Positions 1 through 11,280 of a DNA stretch of 64,000 nt are shown here, one piece after another. The notes beneath the pieces are model-generated. The model did not search any database, had not been told where the DNA came from, and saw nothing but the letters and a program-made list of their open reading frames with translations. Each line of letters opens with the position of its first letter. Position 1 is the stretch's first letter. The stretch is taken from contig NC_081554.1 of the NCBI RefSeq assembly GCF_963082655.1, positions 43,396,854-43,460,853 of the forward strand, read 5' to 3'. The position numbers and the translations under genes are program-made. The stretch comes from Stomoxys calcitrans (taxonomy: Eukaryota > Arthropoda > Insecta > Diptera > Muscidae).

Positions 1-1738
1 ACGGACACAATGTGTGAGACGTAGTTCCTTCGGAGGCGGTAGACCTCTTCAAGTCTAGATTAGGCCACATAGTTTTCAAATGCTCACAGCGCCTTCTTTG
101 TCACCATCTATCATTGGTTATCCTTCGGTCCTGGTCCTGAAAACTTAGCTTACATGTCGTTAGAGGCATACCCACAGATTCTAGTATCCCTGGAATGTGT
201 AGGTTCCTAGTCTCGCAAGCTCCTCCGCTTTACAATTCCCTGGGATATCTTTGTGGCCCCGCACCCAGAACAGGTGCGTATGTAATGCACAAACAAGCCA
301 TCCCCTGGATCCGGTTGAGTATTGAGCAGTAGGTGGATTTTTGAAGCGCCGTCCACCAGACCACAACACCATATAGCATAATGGGTCTGACAGCTGCAGT
401 ATATAGCCAATGCATGACACGCGGTCTAAGCCCCCAATTTTGCCAATGGCTCTCTTGCAGGTATATAGGACAAGAGTTTCCTTTCTTGCTCTTTCCACAA
501 TGTTGGAATTGAAGTTCAATTTCCTGTCCAGCAAAACGGCCAGGTATTTTGCGCTTTCTATAAATGAAACATTCTCTGCTTCCAAGGAGACAGGTTCCAC
601 TGTAGGCAACTTGTATCTCCTGCTGAAAAGAACTACTTCTGTCTTGCACGGATTTATACCTAGACCACTTTCGGTAGCCCACTTTGTTGTTGCACGTAGA
701 GCATCCTGAAGTATATCTCTTAGACTGCTGGGAAACTTACCCCTAACCGCAATTGCCACATACGCGACCATCTTTTGAGATCCACAGATCCCAAGCCTGC
801 CGTAATGTACCTTTTCGTAACTTAGTTGTTAATAAACTTTCTAACAGTAGATTTGATGCCTGGAATCTCCAACTCCTTTATGATTGACGTCGGTTTTACA
901 TTACTGAAACCACTTCAATGTCAAGAAATGCTATCATTGTATATTCCTTAACAGTGAGTGAACCCTCTATGAAGCCGACTAGGTCATGAAAGGCTTTTTA
1001 AGAAGATTTGCCTTTACTATATGCATGCTGATGCCGCGACAGGCAATCTCCAGGGATCTTTGCCCTAAGATATGTTTCTATCAACCTCTCAAGAGTCTTC
1101 AGCATAAAGGATGCCAGGCTAATATAACGAAAATCTTTCGCCTTCGTATGGTAAGATTTTCCTGCTTTCGGAATGAAAATGACCTTCATGTCACTTTATC
1201 CCACAGGTATAAATGACATGGAGGCCACCGTAGCACAGAGGTTAGCATGTCCGCCTATGAAGCTGAAAGCCTGGGATCGAATCCTGGCGTGACCATCAGA
1301 AAAAAATTTTCAGCGGTGGTTTTCCCCTCCTAATGCTGGCAACATTTGCGAGGTACTATGCCATGTAAAACTTCTGTCCAAAGAAGTGTCGCACTGCGGA
1401 ACGCCGTTCGGACTCGGCTATAAAAAGGAGGCCCCTTATCATTGAGCTTAAACTTGAATCGGACTGCACTCATTGATATGTGAGAAGTTTGCCCCTGTTC
1501 CTTAGTGGAATGTTCATGGGCAAAGTTTGCATTTTTATTTTTGCAAATTTGCATTTGCATACATGACATTCTGATACAAGCAGAGTATATCTCCCTTAGC
1601 CAGGGAACCAGTCTATCAGACACAGCTTGTAATTCAAACGGTGATACGTCATCAGGTCCTGGCGACTTAAAAGAGTCGAAACTTCTTACCGCCCAAAGGA
1701 TTTTTGGCTCAGACACAATATCCCTAATAGCCTCTTGA
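1..1738 (-). pseudogene. LOA/I-type non-LTR retrotransposon remnant (RT + RNase H), copy A1
   Basis: Reverse transcriptase and RNase H remnant on the minus strand. From its 5' side: a thumb/finger motif with SFDSFKSPGPDD (about 1680-1640), then VIFIPKAGKSYHT and LMLKTLER-like RT text (1189-998), an LDIE palm motif near 910-930, KTEVVLFSRRYKLP and LLDRKLNF (about 640-515), the VWW motif in a second frame (near 360), and the RNase H text FWVRGHKDIPGN (about 270-235). The piece at 1-180 still resembles the conserved tail after RNase H. The frame shifts at least twice, and the catalytic YADD box is reduced (VAYVAIAVRG where VAYADDVAIAVRG is usual). A SINE splits the RT at 1220-1562. The family normally encodes one long pol ORF with an endonuclease, which is not seen here. 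Assignment to LOA rather than a sister RNase H-bearing clade is inference. Confidence 0.8.
1220..1562 (+). mobile_element. tRNA-derived SINE, full-length copy with target-site duplication
   Basis: The head at 1221-1290 looks like a tRNA, with Pol III box A (TAGCACAGAGGTTAGCATG) and box B (GGATCGAATCCTGG). A body follows that recurs about 14 times in the window, ending with GGAATGTTCATGGGCAAA and an AT-rich tail. The copy is flanked by ATGACAT (1213-1219 and 1563-1569) and sits inside the A1 reverse transcriptase. Removing it rejoins the RT reading frame, which shows it came later. Confidence 0.88.
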
Positions 1739-1814
1739 CCATACTCAGAACGTTGTTGTTGTGCCTAATTCCAGCAAAATCAGTTAATAAATTCACCTTT
1801 TATTGATCTAAATC

Positions 1815-2540
1815 CATAAATTGGGAGATCAGTTTATATCGCAGCTATATCCAAATCTAGACCGCTCTGGGCCGTGTTGAACAGGGATGAGGGGGAGCCT
1901 AATACAACTCGCTATACCAAATTTCGAAATCGGACAATAAATGCGCCTATTATGGGCACAAGAAGGACACCGCATGTCCACCTGTGACGCCGAACACCTG
2001 CTTTCAAGTCCCGGCGTAAACATCAACAAAATTTCCAGCTGTGGTTATCTCCTTACTGTTAAGACTTTTCTATTAAGTATTGTTGCTATGCGGCACTCTG
2101 TTCGGACTCAGCATAAAATGGTAGGCCTCATTGAACCTAAACTTTAATCGGACTGGGTAACGTATCCTTTCATGTTAAAACTTTTCTACCAAGTATTGTC
2201 GCTATGCGGCATGCCGTGCGGACTGGGCATAATCATTGAACTTAAACTTTAATCGCACTGCAGTCATTGATATGAGAGAAGTATCCCCCGTTCCTTAATG
2301 GAATGTTCATGGGAAATTTAGTAGTCCGAAACCACAAATCGAGAGATCGGTCTATTTGACAGCTATATCCAAATCTTAACCGAAGTGGGCCAAACTAAAT
2401 AATGATGTCGAGAGGTCTAACCTATTTACTGTCCCAAATTTCACCGAAATCGGACAATAAATGCGCCGTTTATGGGCCTTAAAGGCAGAAACTTTCAAAT
2501 CCTCCGACCTTCTTTGGTCCACGCGCACTGAGATGGAATC
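1815..2540 (+). mobile_element. DINE-1-like element remnant, interrupted by a SINE
   Basis: Two pieces (1815-1960 and 2325-2540) carry the internal monomer signature of this family: a CGGTTTATATGGCAGCTAT-like block followed by AAATTTCACCGAAATCGG and AATAAATGCGCC. They flank an old SINE. Neither the terminal palindrome nor the GTCY block is present, so this is an internal fragment. Confidence 0.6.
1960..2312 (+). mobile_element. old SINE copy with internal duplication
   Basis: A diverged copy of the window's tRNA-headed SINE. The decayed head (CGCATGTCCACC, then a box B-like AAGTCCCGG) is followed by the body. The segment with GCTATGCGGCA, the CGGACT block and the TTGAACTTAAACTTTAATCG block occurs twice (about 2063-2150 and 2172-2260). 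The 3' end GGAATGTTCATGGG lies at about 2300-2312. Confidence 0.65.
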
Positions 2541-2760
2541 GAAAAAAACTGGTAAAAAATATGCCATCTAAGAGCGGGTATGGATATCTCCTTGAAATCT
2601 TGAATGGTTAGAGCTGAGAGCTGTCGGCGCCGGACGATATCAACAAAAGTAGTTCTACAATATCTCTTGTGCCTTGAAGTCTACAATATTTCTCATGGCT
2701 TTGGTGATATTCAACTTTTAATTTTTTTTTTGGAATTTCGGGCGAGACTGTCTTTGTATA
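2540..2760 (+). repeat. unclassified interspersed repeat Z
   Basis: Contains GGTAAAAAATATGCCATCT, a GAGCGGGTATGGATATCTC block and a later CTACAATATCTC block. The same blocks occur in reverse complement at 24600-24895, so this is a dispersed family. No coding capacity was seen and the superfamily is unknown. Confidence 0.5.
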
Positions 2761-3076
2761 TTGCGATTTAAGAAGATATTTGTTGTTCGATTTTCATTTC
2801 GATGCATGATTTGGATTGACGACAAAATTTACAAAGACTTTGCAGCAAAAGATGTCCACATCCTATAATTCATCTAAAAGATATTTAGTTTGGAAACCAA
2901 AAAATTAGAAAATTTTGATTTTTTTGCTAAAAAATCAGTATTTTCATTGATAAGTCTTCAATAAAAATACATCGTTCAAGGAGTTTCAAGTGAAATCTAA
3001 ACAAGATATGTCAATTTAAACGGTTGCTATAAGTACTTCAAAATAGATAATTGTGTGAAAAAATTCGGGTGGTTTT
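2761..3076. other. AT-rich stretch, nothing recognised
   Basis: No coding or repeat similarity to the rest of the window was noticed. It may be the continuation of repeat Z or of the 3' flank of the CR1-like remnant that follows. Confidence 0.3.
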
Positions 3077-3990
3077 TAGCGCCAAACAACCCACATTGCG
3101 ACGATGATGAAGGGGGGTAATAGAGTTGGATACCCCACTGTCCCCAATCAACGCCATCGCTCTCCTCTGTACACGGTCCAGTAGCTCCAGCGATAATTTT
3201 AAAGCTCCAGCCCATACATGTGAGTTGTACTCAATTCTCGGCTCTATGAAAGTATGTGTAGATGTTAAGAAGATCAGACGGAGTGAACTGATTCTTACAC
3301 CGTTTAAGGAAGCCTAAACACTTGAATGCTTCTTTCGATACTTCGAATATATGCTTAGCCATTACCGACACCAAATGCGACAAGATTTGATAGTAGTGCA
3401 CCGTGCCAGACCCTATCAAATGCCCTGGAGATATCCAGAGGCACAACCTTACTCTCACCAAACTGGTGGATTGAGCGACTCCAACGTTCCGACAGAAGTG
3501 CCATGAGGTCGCCCGTAGAGCGATTTCTGCGGAACCCATACTGTTGGTCGCTAAGAAGGCCATTAGACTCTAAATACTTCACAAGATGGTGGTTAAACAT
3601 GCTGTCCCATGACCTTGAAGAGAGCGTAGCATTCACAATTGGCCAATAATTCGCTGGGTTGTTTGCCTTACCCTTCTTGGGTATTGACTGAACGTTCGCA
3701 AACTTCCAACCCGACGGGAAGACTCCCACACAGAAGGCAAGGTTGAAAAGGTTGCGTAATGGACGAGCGAGCGTCGAAAAACACCTGAGCAAGACAAGTG
3801 TTGAGAACACTTCTCTCAATAACTCTTTAAATCCACGAGTTCGAAAAATATTTGGGGCATGACGCCAGATACATTTTCGACTGAGGGGAGTAGTTGCTAT
3901 CCGGCAGGAAAGAGTTCCCTGCAAATGTATTAGCCAACAGCCTGCCTGCTTGCGCAGCAGTTCAGCATTGGTATTTTTATAACCCACACC
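3077..3990 (-). pseudogene. CR1-like non-LTR reverse transcriptase remnant, copy B1
   Basis: Minus-strand RT of a family seen again at 30.4-32.3 and 45.1-46.9 kb. N-terminal palm motifs are clear between 3790 and 3355: WKFANVQSIPKKGKANNPAN, QQYGFRRNRSTGDLMALL and LDISRAFDRVW, ending at VAFGVGNG. The next recognisable residues are HIFEVSKEAFKCLGFLKRC and, in another frame, YNSHIWAG-like text. The whole block holding the FADD catalytic motif (about 160 residues in copies B2 and B3) is therefore deleted near 3355. No RNase H domain was seen, which fits the CR1/Jockey group. The clade label is inferred from motif wording. Confidence 0.82.
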
Positions 3991-5097
3991 ACCACTGTGG
4001 TACAGGGTATTATAGATTTATGCATTTGTTTGCAACGCTAAGAAGGAGAAGAGATAGACCCATTGTAAGTATACCGATCGACTGAGAATCTTTTTCTGAT
4101 TCGATTTAGCCATGTTCGTCCGGCTGTCCGTCTATCCGTCTGTCCGTCTGTGAGTCCATGTATTCTTGTAATCAAAGTGCAGGTCGAATTTGTTGTCCGA
4201 TTGTCACGAAATTTTGCACATGTCACTTTTTTGGCCCAAGGACAAACGCTATTGATTTTGAAAAAAAATCGGTGCAGATTTAGATATAGCTCCCATATAT
4301 ATCTTTCATCCGATATGGTTTTTTAAGGCTGCAGAAGCCACAATTTTCGTCCGATCTTCACAATGTTCACAATATGGTATTTTATTTGAGGTACATGTGT
4401 GTGCAAATTTTCATAAAAATCGGTACAGATTTAGATATAGTTCCCATATATACCTTTCATCCGATATGGACTTTTAAGGCTGTAGACGCCACAGTTTTAG
4501 TCCGATCTTTAAAATATTTTGCACGAGGTGTTTTATTTGACGTCTTAATAAGTGTGGAAAATTTCATGAAAATCGGTTAAGATTTAGATATAGCCCCCAT
4601 ATATATCTTTCATTCGATATGGTCTTTTAAGGCAGTAGAAGCCACAATTTTTTACCGATCTTTGCAAAATTTGATATGAGGTGTTTTATTTGACGTCTTC
4701 TTATGTGTGCGAAATTTCATAAAAATCGTTCTAGATTTAGATATAGTTCCCATATATATGTATCGCCCGATTTGCACTTGAATGACCGTAGTAGCTACAA
4801 TTTTCAACCAATCTGCACAAAATTTGGCATGGACTGTTTTGTTGCAGATTTTAACCTATGTATCGCCTGATTTGCACTTATATAGCCGTAGTGACAACAA
4901 ATTTCAACCGATATTCATGAAACTTGGGACATCTGAACATATATGCAAAATTTTATTATAAATGGCTAAGATTTAGATATATAGCTCTAATATATATTTC
5001 GCCCAATTTACATTAACAAGACCGCAATAAATATAATTTTTAACCGATCTGCACAAAATTTGGATTTGCTTTTCAAATGGCAGATTTTTACTTGTTT
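3976..5097 (-). mobile_element. DINE-1-like element with diverged 153-bp monomers
   Basis: The left end shows TATAACCCACACCACCACTG with the matching TGGTACAGGGTATTATA, then a TCGATTTAGCCATG block and a GTCC/GTCT microsatellite (4113-4155). Next come monomers marked by AGATTTAGATATAG. Their spacing (4283, 4434, 4587, 4740) is 151, 153 and 153 bp. The right end TTTTTACTTGT matches other copies. Hallmarks agree with DINE-1/INE-1 non-autonomous helentrons; no protein is encoded. Confidence 0.75.
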
Positions 5098-6085
5098 TTT
5101 TTCGATTCTATCCTGCTGTGCAACAGTAGGCCGGAGAGTGCGAAACCTTTTCATATTTTTTTTAAACTACAGTTACACAGTTGCCAAAAGAAAACTCGAT
5201 CAAAACTATAGCGCATCAGTCGGCTCTTCCGTTATTCTGATTTTATAAAGTCTCCGATCACTATTTGAAGTCGCTACCCTAATAACGGCATAAATAACTC
5301 CTGCTTGCCATGGCGTTTAGCATAGAAATGGCCCTTTTGATGGCTCTTTCAAACTTTTTCTTTAATTTTCTTACTTTTGTTTTTCATTTACGCACGTTTC
5401 ACTGCCAACGACATCAAAATCACCATTGTCATCATCATCATCATTTATGTTGTGAAGGACACTGCACGAAGCATGGAATTATTATCACACATACCGAACA
5501 AGAGAAAATTACATTCTGATTTGTAATTTAGTTTTGTGAGTGATACATTCTACGCACTCACACACAGACACACAGACACACATTCACTACACTCACTCAC
5601 ACTCACTCTCACTCACATGGCATCATGGCATTTGCGGCCGGATCCTACCACACGAACATTAACTGCACGTTTTGCTTTATTTTCGTAGTGGTCCTTGTTG
5701 TTGATGTTGATGCTGGCGTTTTTGTTATTTTTTGGTTGTTCCATGTAAGTGGATTTTTATGTGAAAATAAATATTTAAAGACTTAATTCATTACCGTTGT
5801 TGCCATTATTATTGCTGTTATTGATTTAATTTTTATGCTAAGTGAAATATGTCATCAAATTTTATGCATTTTTTGTGAACCTGGCCTTTTATTAAGACTG
5901 CTGTAATCACTTGCCTTGTATGATGTCACAATACGTGCTGCATTGATTGTGCATGTATGGCTACACCGGAACAGGGATAAGCTTAATTTATAAAATTTTC
6001 TTTAATATGCAATTTTTATAGATAGCAAAAAAGAAGAATAAATAATAAATTTATGTCTAACAAATTATTTTTCTGTAAAATCAAT
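5098..6085. other. AT-rich non-coding stretch with CA/CT microsatellite
   Basis: No gene or mobile element recognised. A CACA/CTCA simple repeat runs about 5555-5617. A short open frame near 5310-5519 is His/Phe-rich from CAT/TTT repeats and shows no protein-family features. Confidence 0.4.
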
Positions 6086-6089
6086 GAGT

Positions 6090-6385
6090 CATGTAAAAAA
6101 TGCAGCCTATACAAATGCAATCCATTAAGGAACAGGGGCAAACTTCGCCCACATCAATGAGTGCTGTCCGATTCAAGTCTGAGCCCAATGACAAGCGGCC
6201 TCCTTTTCATAGCCGAGTCCGAACGGCGTGCGACACGACACGAACTGCAGTGCGACACGTCTTTGGGAAGAAGTTTTTACATGGAAGGGGATAAAAACCG
6301 ATGAAAACTTTTTTTCTGTTCTCGTCAGGATTCGAACCCAGGCGTTTAGCGGACATGCTAACCTCTGTGCCTCCGTCTATTAAAT
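6090..6385 (-). mobile_element. SINE copy
   Basis: Minus-strand copy. The 3' end complement (CCATTAAGGAACAGGGGCAAAC) lies at 6121-6142, followed by the body. Box B complement AGGATTCGAACCCAGGCG is at about 6327-6344 and box A complement GACATGCTAACCTC at about 6351-6364. A small local duplication of CGACACGACACGAACTGCAG disrupts the body. Confidence 0.78.
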
Positions 6386-7075
6386 TTCTTATATTTAGTT
6401 AACAGAATCAAAAAACGTCACACCACATAGCAAACTGTATGCCAAAGAATCATGTTCTATACCGCTAACGGGGTACGAGGTAGTAAAACTGTTTGCTTAG
6501 TTGTGCTGGGCCGAATCTTGGGTGACCACCACCATGGATTCCGCTGAAAATGTATTCATATTAACACAGTTTATATCTGATTTAGTTGAAAGAAGCCAAT
6601 GGTTAGTCGATTTATATGGGGGCTATATCTACTTATGAACCTCTCTCTGCGGTATTTGGAGCAGATGTAAGAGGGTATACTGGGTTTCAGATTTCCCACA
6701 ACAGATTTCAGCCAAATAGCAGACAAATTTAAGCATCTAGGGTTGAATAAGTCACAGCGCTGTATCTTTCTATGCACCTATATAAGCGCTATTTACTGGG
6801 GGGGCCATAAACTTATAATACATACCAATTTTCAACCAAACACATTACAAGGCCCATGCTGTATGGAGCCACGGACGTAGCCAGAATTTTATTTTGAGGG
6901 GGGGCACCTCACATTTTTCAAAATCGAAAAATTGTCAAAATTTTTCTATTACTGAGAAATTGGTAAAGACACACCAACATTTTCAATGAATATTATGGTC
7001 GCTACTGGGGTCTGGAACTTGCCCATCGGCGGTGACATTTGGTTATAAAGTCCCACCTAAATGTTGTACTGCTTG
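6386..7075. other. Non-coding stretch with a decayed DINE-like end
   Basis: About 6495-6800 resembles the start of DINE-like copies (GGGCCGAATCTTGGG, ACCACCACCATGG, then ATATGGGGGCTATATC). The remainder holds no recognised feature. Confidence 0.4.
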
Positions 7076-7079
7076 GCGA

Positions 7080-9340
7080 CACATTATTTATAGGCCGATG
7101 AGAGCAGCCTTTCGATATCTGACACAGTCAAATACTTAGGTGTGATCGTGGACAGGAAACTGAATTGGAAGTGTTATAGCCAGGAGCGTACTGAGAAGGC
7201 TCACAGATGTTGGGCACTATGTAGACGGACTATGTAGACGGACGGCTCGAAATGCGGCCTGAATCCGAGTTACAGAATCCTTCGATGCCAAGACATACAC
7301 ACTGGTGGTATGCATTGACATCGAGGGGGCTTTTAACAATGTGCGGAACGACACACTGATCCAATCCTTAGACAAGAACCGGGCGGACCCAGTCCTTAGA
7401 GACTGGATAAAACATATGCTAAGGAACAGGTGAAAAAATTGCGGGTCCCATGACATAAATATTAGGGAGAAAGTGGCACCACCACAGTCGAGCATTTTAT
7501 CGCCACACCTATGGGTGACCACCATAAATGACCCCCTATGCTGACTGAAGAGGGATTTGAACCCGTCTGCTATATAGGCGATGTTATAATACTTCTAAGG
7601 GGTAGTATTCAAACAAGCTATGCACAAGGGCCGAAAGGGTCTTTCATATGGCATATGACTGGGCTAGACCCAGAGGTCTCAATATTAACCCAGAGAAGAC
7701 TGAACTATGCCTGTTCATGAGGAAGACGAAGGTGGGCCAATTTAAAGCACCAAACGATTTCGATATCTGACAAGATACAAAACTTAGGTGTGATCTTGGA
7801 CAGGAAACTGAATTGGAAGTGTTACATCCAGGAGCGCACTGAGAAGGCTCACAGATGTTGGGCACTATGTGGCTCGAAATGGAGCCTGAAACCGGGAATA
7901 GTCCACTGGTTTTACAGGAGCGTGATTAGATCAACACTTACTTACGCCTCTGTAGTTTGGTGGACTAGTAAGGAGAAAAATTGCAACATAAGGACCATGC
8001 AACAGATTCAGACAACATATTGTCTTGGCATAGGCGGGGCGGTGAGGACCACGCCCACTAGGGCACTGGAAACTATTCTAAATATCCGATCCATTCACAT
8101 ACAGATTAAGTGTGAGGCAGCCACTGCGGATTTGAGAATTAAGGCGATGGGATAATGGATTGAGGATGGGAGCAGCTCATCCCATCGCGGTATAATCGAG
8201 GCGACGATAGGAAACATGGAAGGAATGAAGACTGCTCTGCACGAGGTTGGGCATAAAATAGAACAATCCTTCGATGGCAAATCGAAACCTGGAAGGAAGG
8301 GAACAAGTTTCCGATCTGATACCTGAGATGAACCTTGAAGTCGAGTGCGAGGCACTGCTGCCATCGGCACAATCTTGGATTGACGGAACCCCAAAATTGC
8401 CATCTGGAAGATCATGATACAGGGGTGGATCAAAGCTAGAGGACAGAGTGGACCTGAGGTCTACAATAAGAACCCAGGGACAGAGATCTGTTTTAGACTA
8501 CTTGACCATAATACGGCGAGACCATCAAAAAAAATTTTCAGCGGTGGTTTTTTCCTTCTAATGCTGGCAACATTTGTGAGGTACTATGCCATGTAAAAAC
8601 TTCTTTCCAAAGAGGTGTCGCATAGTAGCACGCCGTTCGGACTCGGCTATAAAAAGGAGGCCCCTTATCATTGAGCTTAGACTTGAATCGGACTGCACTT
8701 AGTGATATGTGAGAAGTTTACCCCTGTTCCTTAGTGGAATGTTCATGGGCAAAATTTGTTGTTGTTATTTGTTGACCATAATACGGTCCTGCAGGCGGAG
8801 ATGCGGGCGCTTACGGAATGCGTGAAGTGGTGTGGTGCTAACGCGAGGGCGTCGAGTGTGAACATCTTTACCGACAGTAAAATTGCCATAAGGGCAATAA
8901 CAACCAGGACGGTAAGGTCACGAAGATTCATGCAGTGTAAGTATTAGGAAATTAACGCCTTCTCTGAGGATGGTAAAATCCGCATTGTTTGAATTCCGGG
9001 CCATAACGGAGTAAAGGGGAATGAAAGGGCAGATCATTTGGAGGTGAAAGCCAGAGGACTGCCGTCAATAAACTTGGGTAACCCGAAGTTTTTTGGGCCG
9101 ACGCAGTCCGAGTTAAAGGCGTGGGAAACGAATGCGCATGGATGGCGAAAAACCTATAGGGGGATCCAGATCGTGAAAAGACGAGGCTATTACTAAAAGG
9201 AAGTAAGAAGGAAGTCAGTACAGCTATTGGTATCATGACGAGACACAGAAAACTACGAGCTCTCTTATGTAAAATCGAAGCGGCAATTGATAGCATGTGT
9301 AGGGCATGCGGGGAAGATGATGAGACGTTGGAGCATATGG
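7080..9340 (+). pseudogene. LOA/I-type non-LTR retrotransposon remnant (RT + RNase H), copy A2, rearranged
   Basis: Plus-strand remnant with scrambled order. A C-terminal RT piece (YLGVIVDRKLNW-like, 7130-7170) precedes the palm motif VVCIDIEGAFNNVRND (about 7305-7355). The normal order resumes with the catalytic box altered to CYIGDVIILL (about 7568-7597), LGVILDRKLNWKCY (about 7783-7822), the VWWTSKEKNCNIRTMQQIQ region (to 8018), then RNase H text AEMRALTECVKWCGANAR (8800-8850), FTDSKIAIRAITT, and a C-terminal CRACGEDDETLEH metal-binding motif near 9300-9335. The YADD to YIGD change removes a catalytic aspartate. Multiple stops and frame changes occur, and a SINE interrupts the RNase H at 8517-8771. 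A 13-bp direct repeat (CTATGTAGACGGA twice, around 7219-7244) marks the rearrangement point. Confidence 0.82.
8517..8771 (+). mobile_element. 5'-truncated SINE with 15-bp target-site duplication
   Basis: It begins at the CGAGACCATCA position just after box B, so the tRNA-like head is missing, and runs through the normal body to GGAATGTTCATGGGCAAAA and a TTGTTGTTGTTA tail. It is flanked by perfect 15-bp duplications TTGACCATAATACGG at 8502-8516 and 8772-8786. Excision would rejoin RNase H at DHNTVLQAE, as in copy A5. Confidence 0.9.
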
Positions 9341-9429
9341 AGCAAATGAAAGGGTTTTCAGTAGAGTGCAAACTTTGTATAAAAATTTCACTCTAAGTTC
9401 CGGGCGTTCCCCACCCCCAAAAACACCAC

Positions 9430-11280
9430 ACAATAGGACACTTTCACCGCTTTGAGCAATATGGATATCAAATGAAAAGTATTAAAAAATGGGTCCAAGT
9501 ACCCAGGAAGTCGCCCTAATTCCATAACTCCTTCAAGCAGACAAATTGAACGTTCATATCAATGTGTTCAAATGGGAAAGAAAGTCGCCCTAATTCCAAA
9601 ACTCCTTCAAGCAGACAAATTGAACGTTCATATCAATATGTTCAAATGGGTTCTAATGGGGTTCAAATGGGGTTCAAACGAAAGGTATTCGTGAGTAGAT
9701 TACGAATCTGGCATATTAAATCAGGTTGAAGTATAGGAGGTCATATAAGGCAATCATTACTACATGGAACTCGGTTTGATTATTTGTTCCGTATGGACTC
9801 AAAAACGACAGAAACGATTGTCTCGAAATTTTTACAGACTGGAAGGAAGCATAGGCTATATTATATTTTGATATCGGAAGGGGAGCGGACCCTTCCCCTT
9901 ACCCCAAACACCCAACCCAAAATCAAGAGTGGACCTATCGGAACAATATGGGTATCAAATGAAAGCTATTGGAGAGTAGAATACGAATATGATATTAAAA
10001 TGTGAGCCTAAGTACTTGTCGGGCCGCCCATATCCCAAAACTCACCCAAAAAGATATATTGGATGTTTTTGTTATGGGATTCAAATGAAAGGGATTCGAG
10101 AGTAGATTACGAATATGGCATAAAAAATTAAGTCCATGTAATGGGAGGTGTTCCCAACCCTAAAATCCTCCAAATGGGCTTATAAGCCGACCATGACTAT
10201 ATGGTACACAAATGAAAGCATATTGGGAGTAGATTGGGAAAATGACTTTAAAATTTGTGTTAAATTATCTAGATGGCGCTTAACCTCCTTAAAACACCTC
10301 AAATAGTTTTTTTGACTTATCATGACTATATGTGACTTAAATGAAAGGTATTTTAGAGTAGAAAAGAAATCCAGTTTTGGAGCCAAATGTTTATGGGTAA
10401 GACCCAAAGAATCCCCTTAACTAAATTTATTTCCCGAACATTTCAATATGGGTCTCACATGAAGAGTTTTTGGGAGTAAAGAAAGAATTTGATACCTATT
10501 TTTAGGGCAATGTGGCGGAGTGCCGGCCCCAGCTCCAACACGCCCTCTAAACCGTACATATTTATAGACCATGGCAATTTTGGTTTTTACTGAAAGGTAT
10601 TAGGAAGTAGAGCACGAATATGACATCCATATTTGGGCAAAATTTCTGAGGTACCATCCCTCCCCAAAAAGTAAATTACAAATTTTGCCCATGAACATTC
10701 CACTAAGGAACAGGGGAAAACTTCTCACATATCAATGAGTGCAGTCCGATTCAAGTTTAAGCTATGAAAAGGAGGCCCTCTTTTTATAGCCGAGTCGACA
10801 GTGCGACACCTCTTTGGAGAGACTTATTACATGGCATGGTACCTCACTTATGTCGCCCGCATTAGGAGGGGAAAACCACCGCAGAAAATTTTTTCTGATT
10901 GTCTTGCCAGAATTCAAACACAGGCGTTCAGCGTCATAGGCGAACATGCTAACCTCTGCGCAACGGTGGCCTCCTCCCCCAAAAAGCACTCCCCGTCAAA
11001 TGGACATATAGACCAATCACGACAATATAGGGCTCAAATGAAACAATACTTATTTACCGACTATTATAATATGAGGCTCATATCAAAAGTATTTGAGTAT
11101 ATATATATAAGCTTCGTATTGAGTATAGTACGAAGCTTATATTTACTTTAAGGGCCAAGGGTCTAGGTGACCGCCTCACTTCCAAAGTACACCCCAAATC
11201 GGTCATGTTTACCAACTACAATATAGAAGTCCAAAGAAATGTATAAGGGAGTAGAGCAAAAATTCTCTTTAAGTGCAATT
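9430..11280 (+). repeat. Diverged ~125-bp tandem/interspersed repeat family Y
   Basis: Successive units share a core like CAATATGGGACTCAAATGAA, then GGTATTGGGAGTAGA and TACGAATATGATATCC. Cores recur near 9946, 10070, 10194, 10323, 10444 and 10570, a spacing of about 121-129 bp. A head block (ACTCAAAAACGACAGAAACG near 9796, then a GGAGCGGACC block) matches the head at 49.78 kb. Two near-identical 74-bp copies lie at 9508-9581 and 9582-9650. A SINE interrupts the array at 10672-10976. No protein is encoded and the superfamily is unknown. Confidence 0.65.
10672..10976 (-). mobile_element. SINE copy with 10-bp target-site duplication
   Basis: A near full-length minus-strand copy, from CCCATGAACATTCCACTAAG at the left to the box A complement and CAACGGTGGCCTCC at the right. 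It is flanked by CCCCAAAAAG at 10662-10671 and 10977-10986, inside repeat family Y. Confidence 0.85.
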
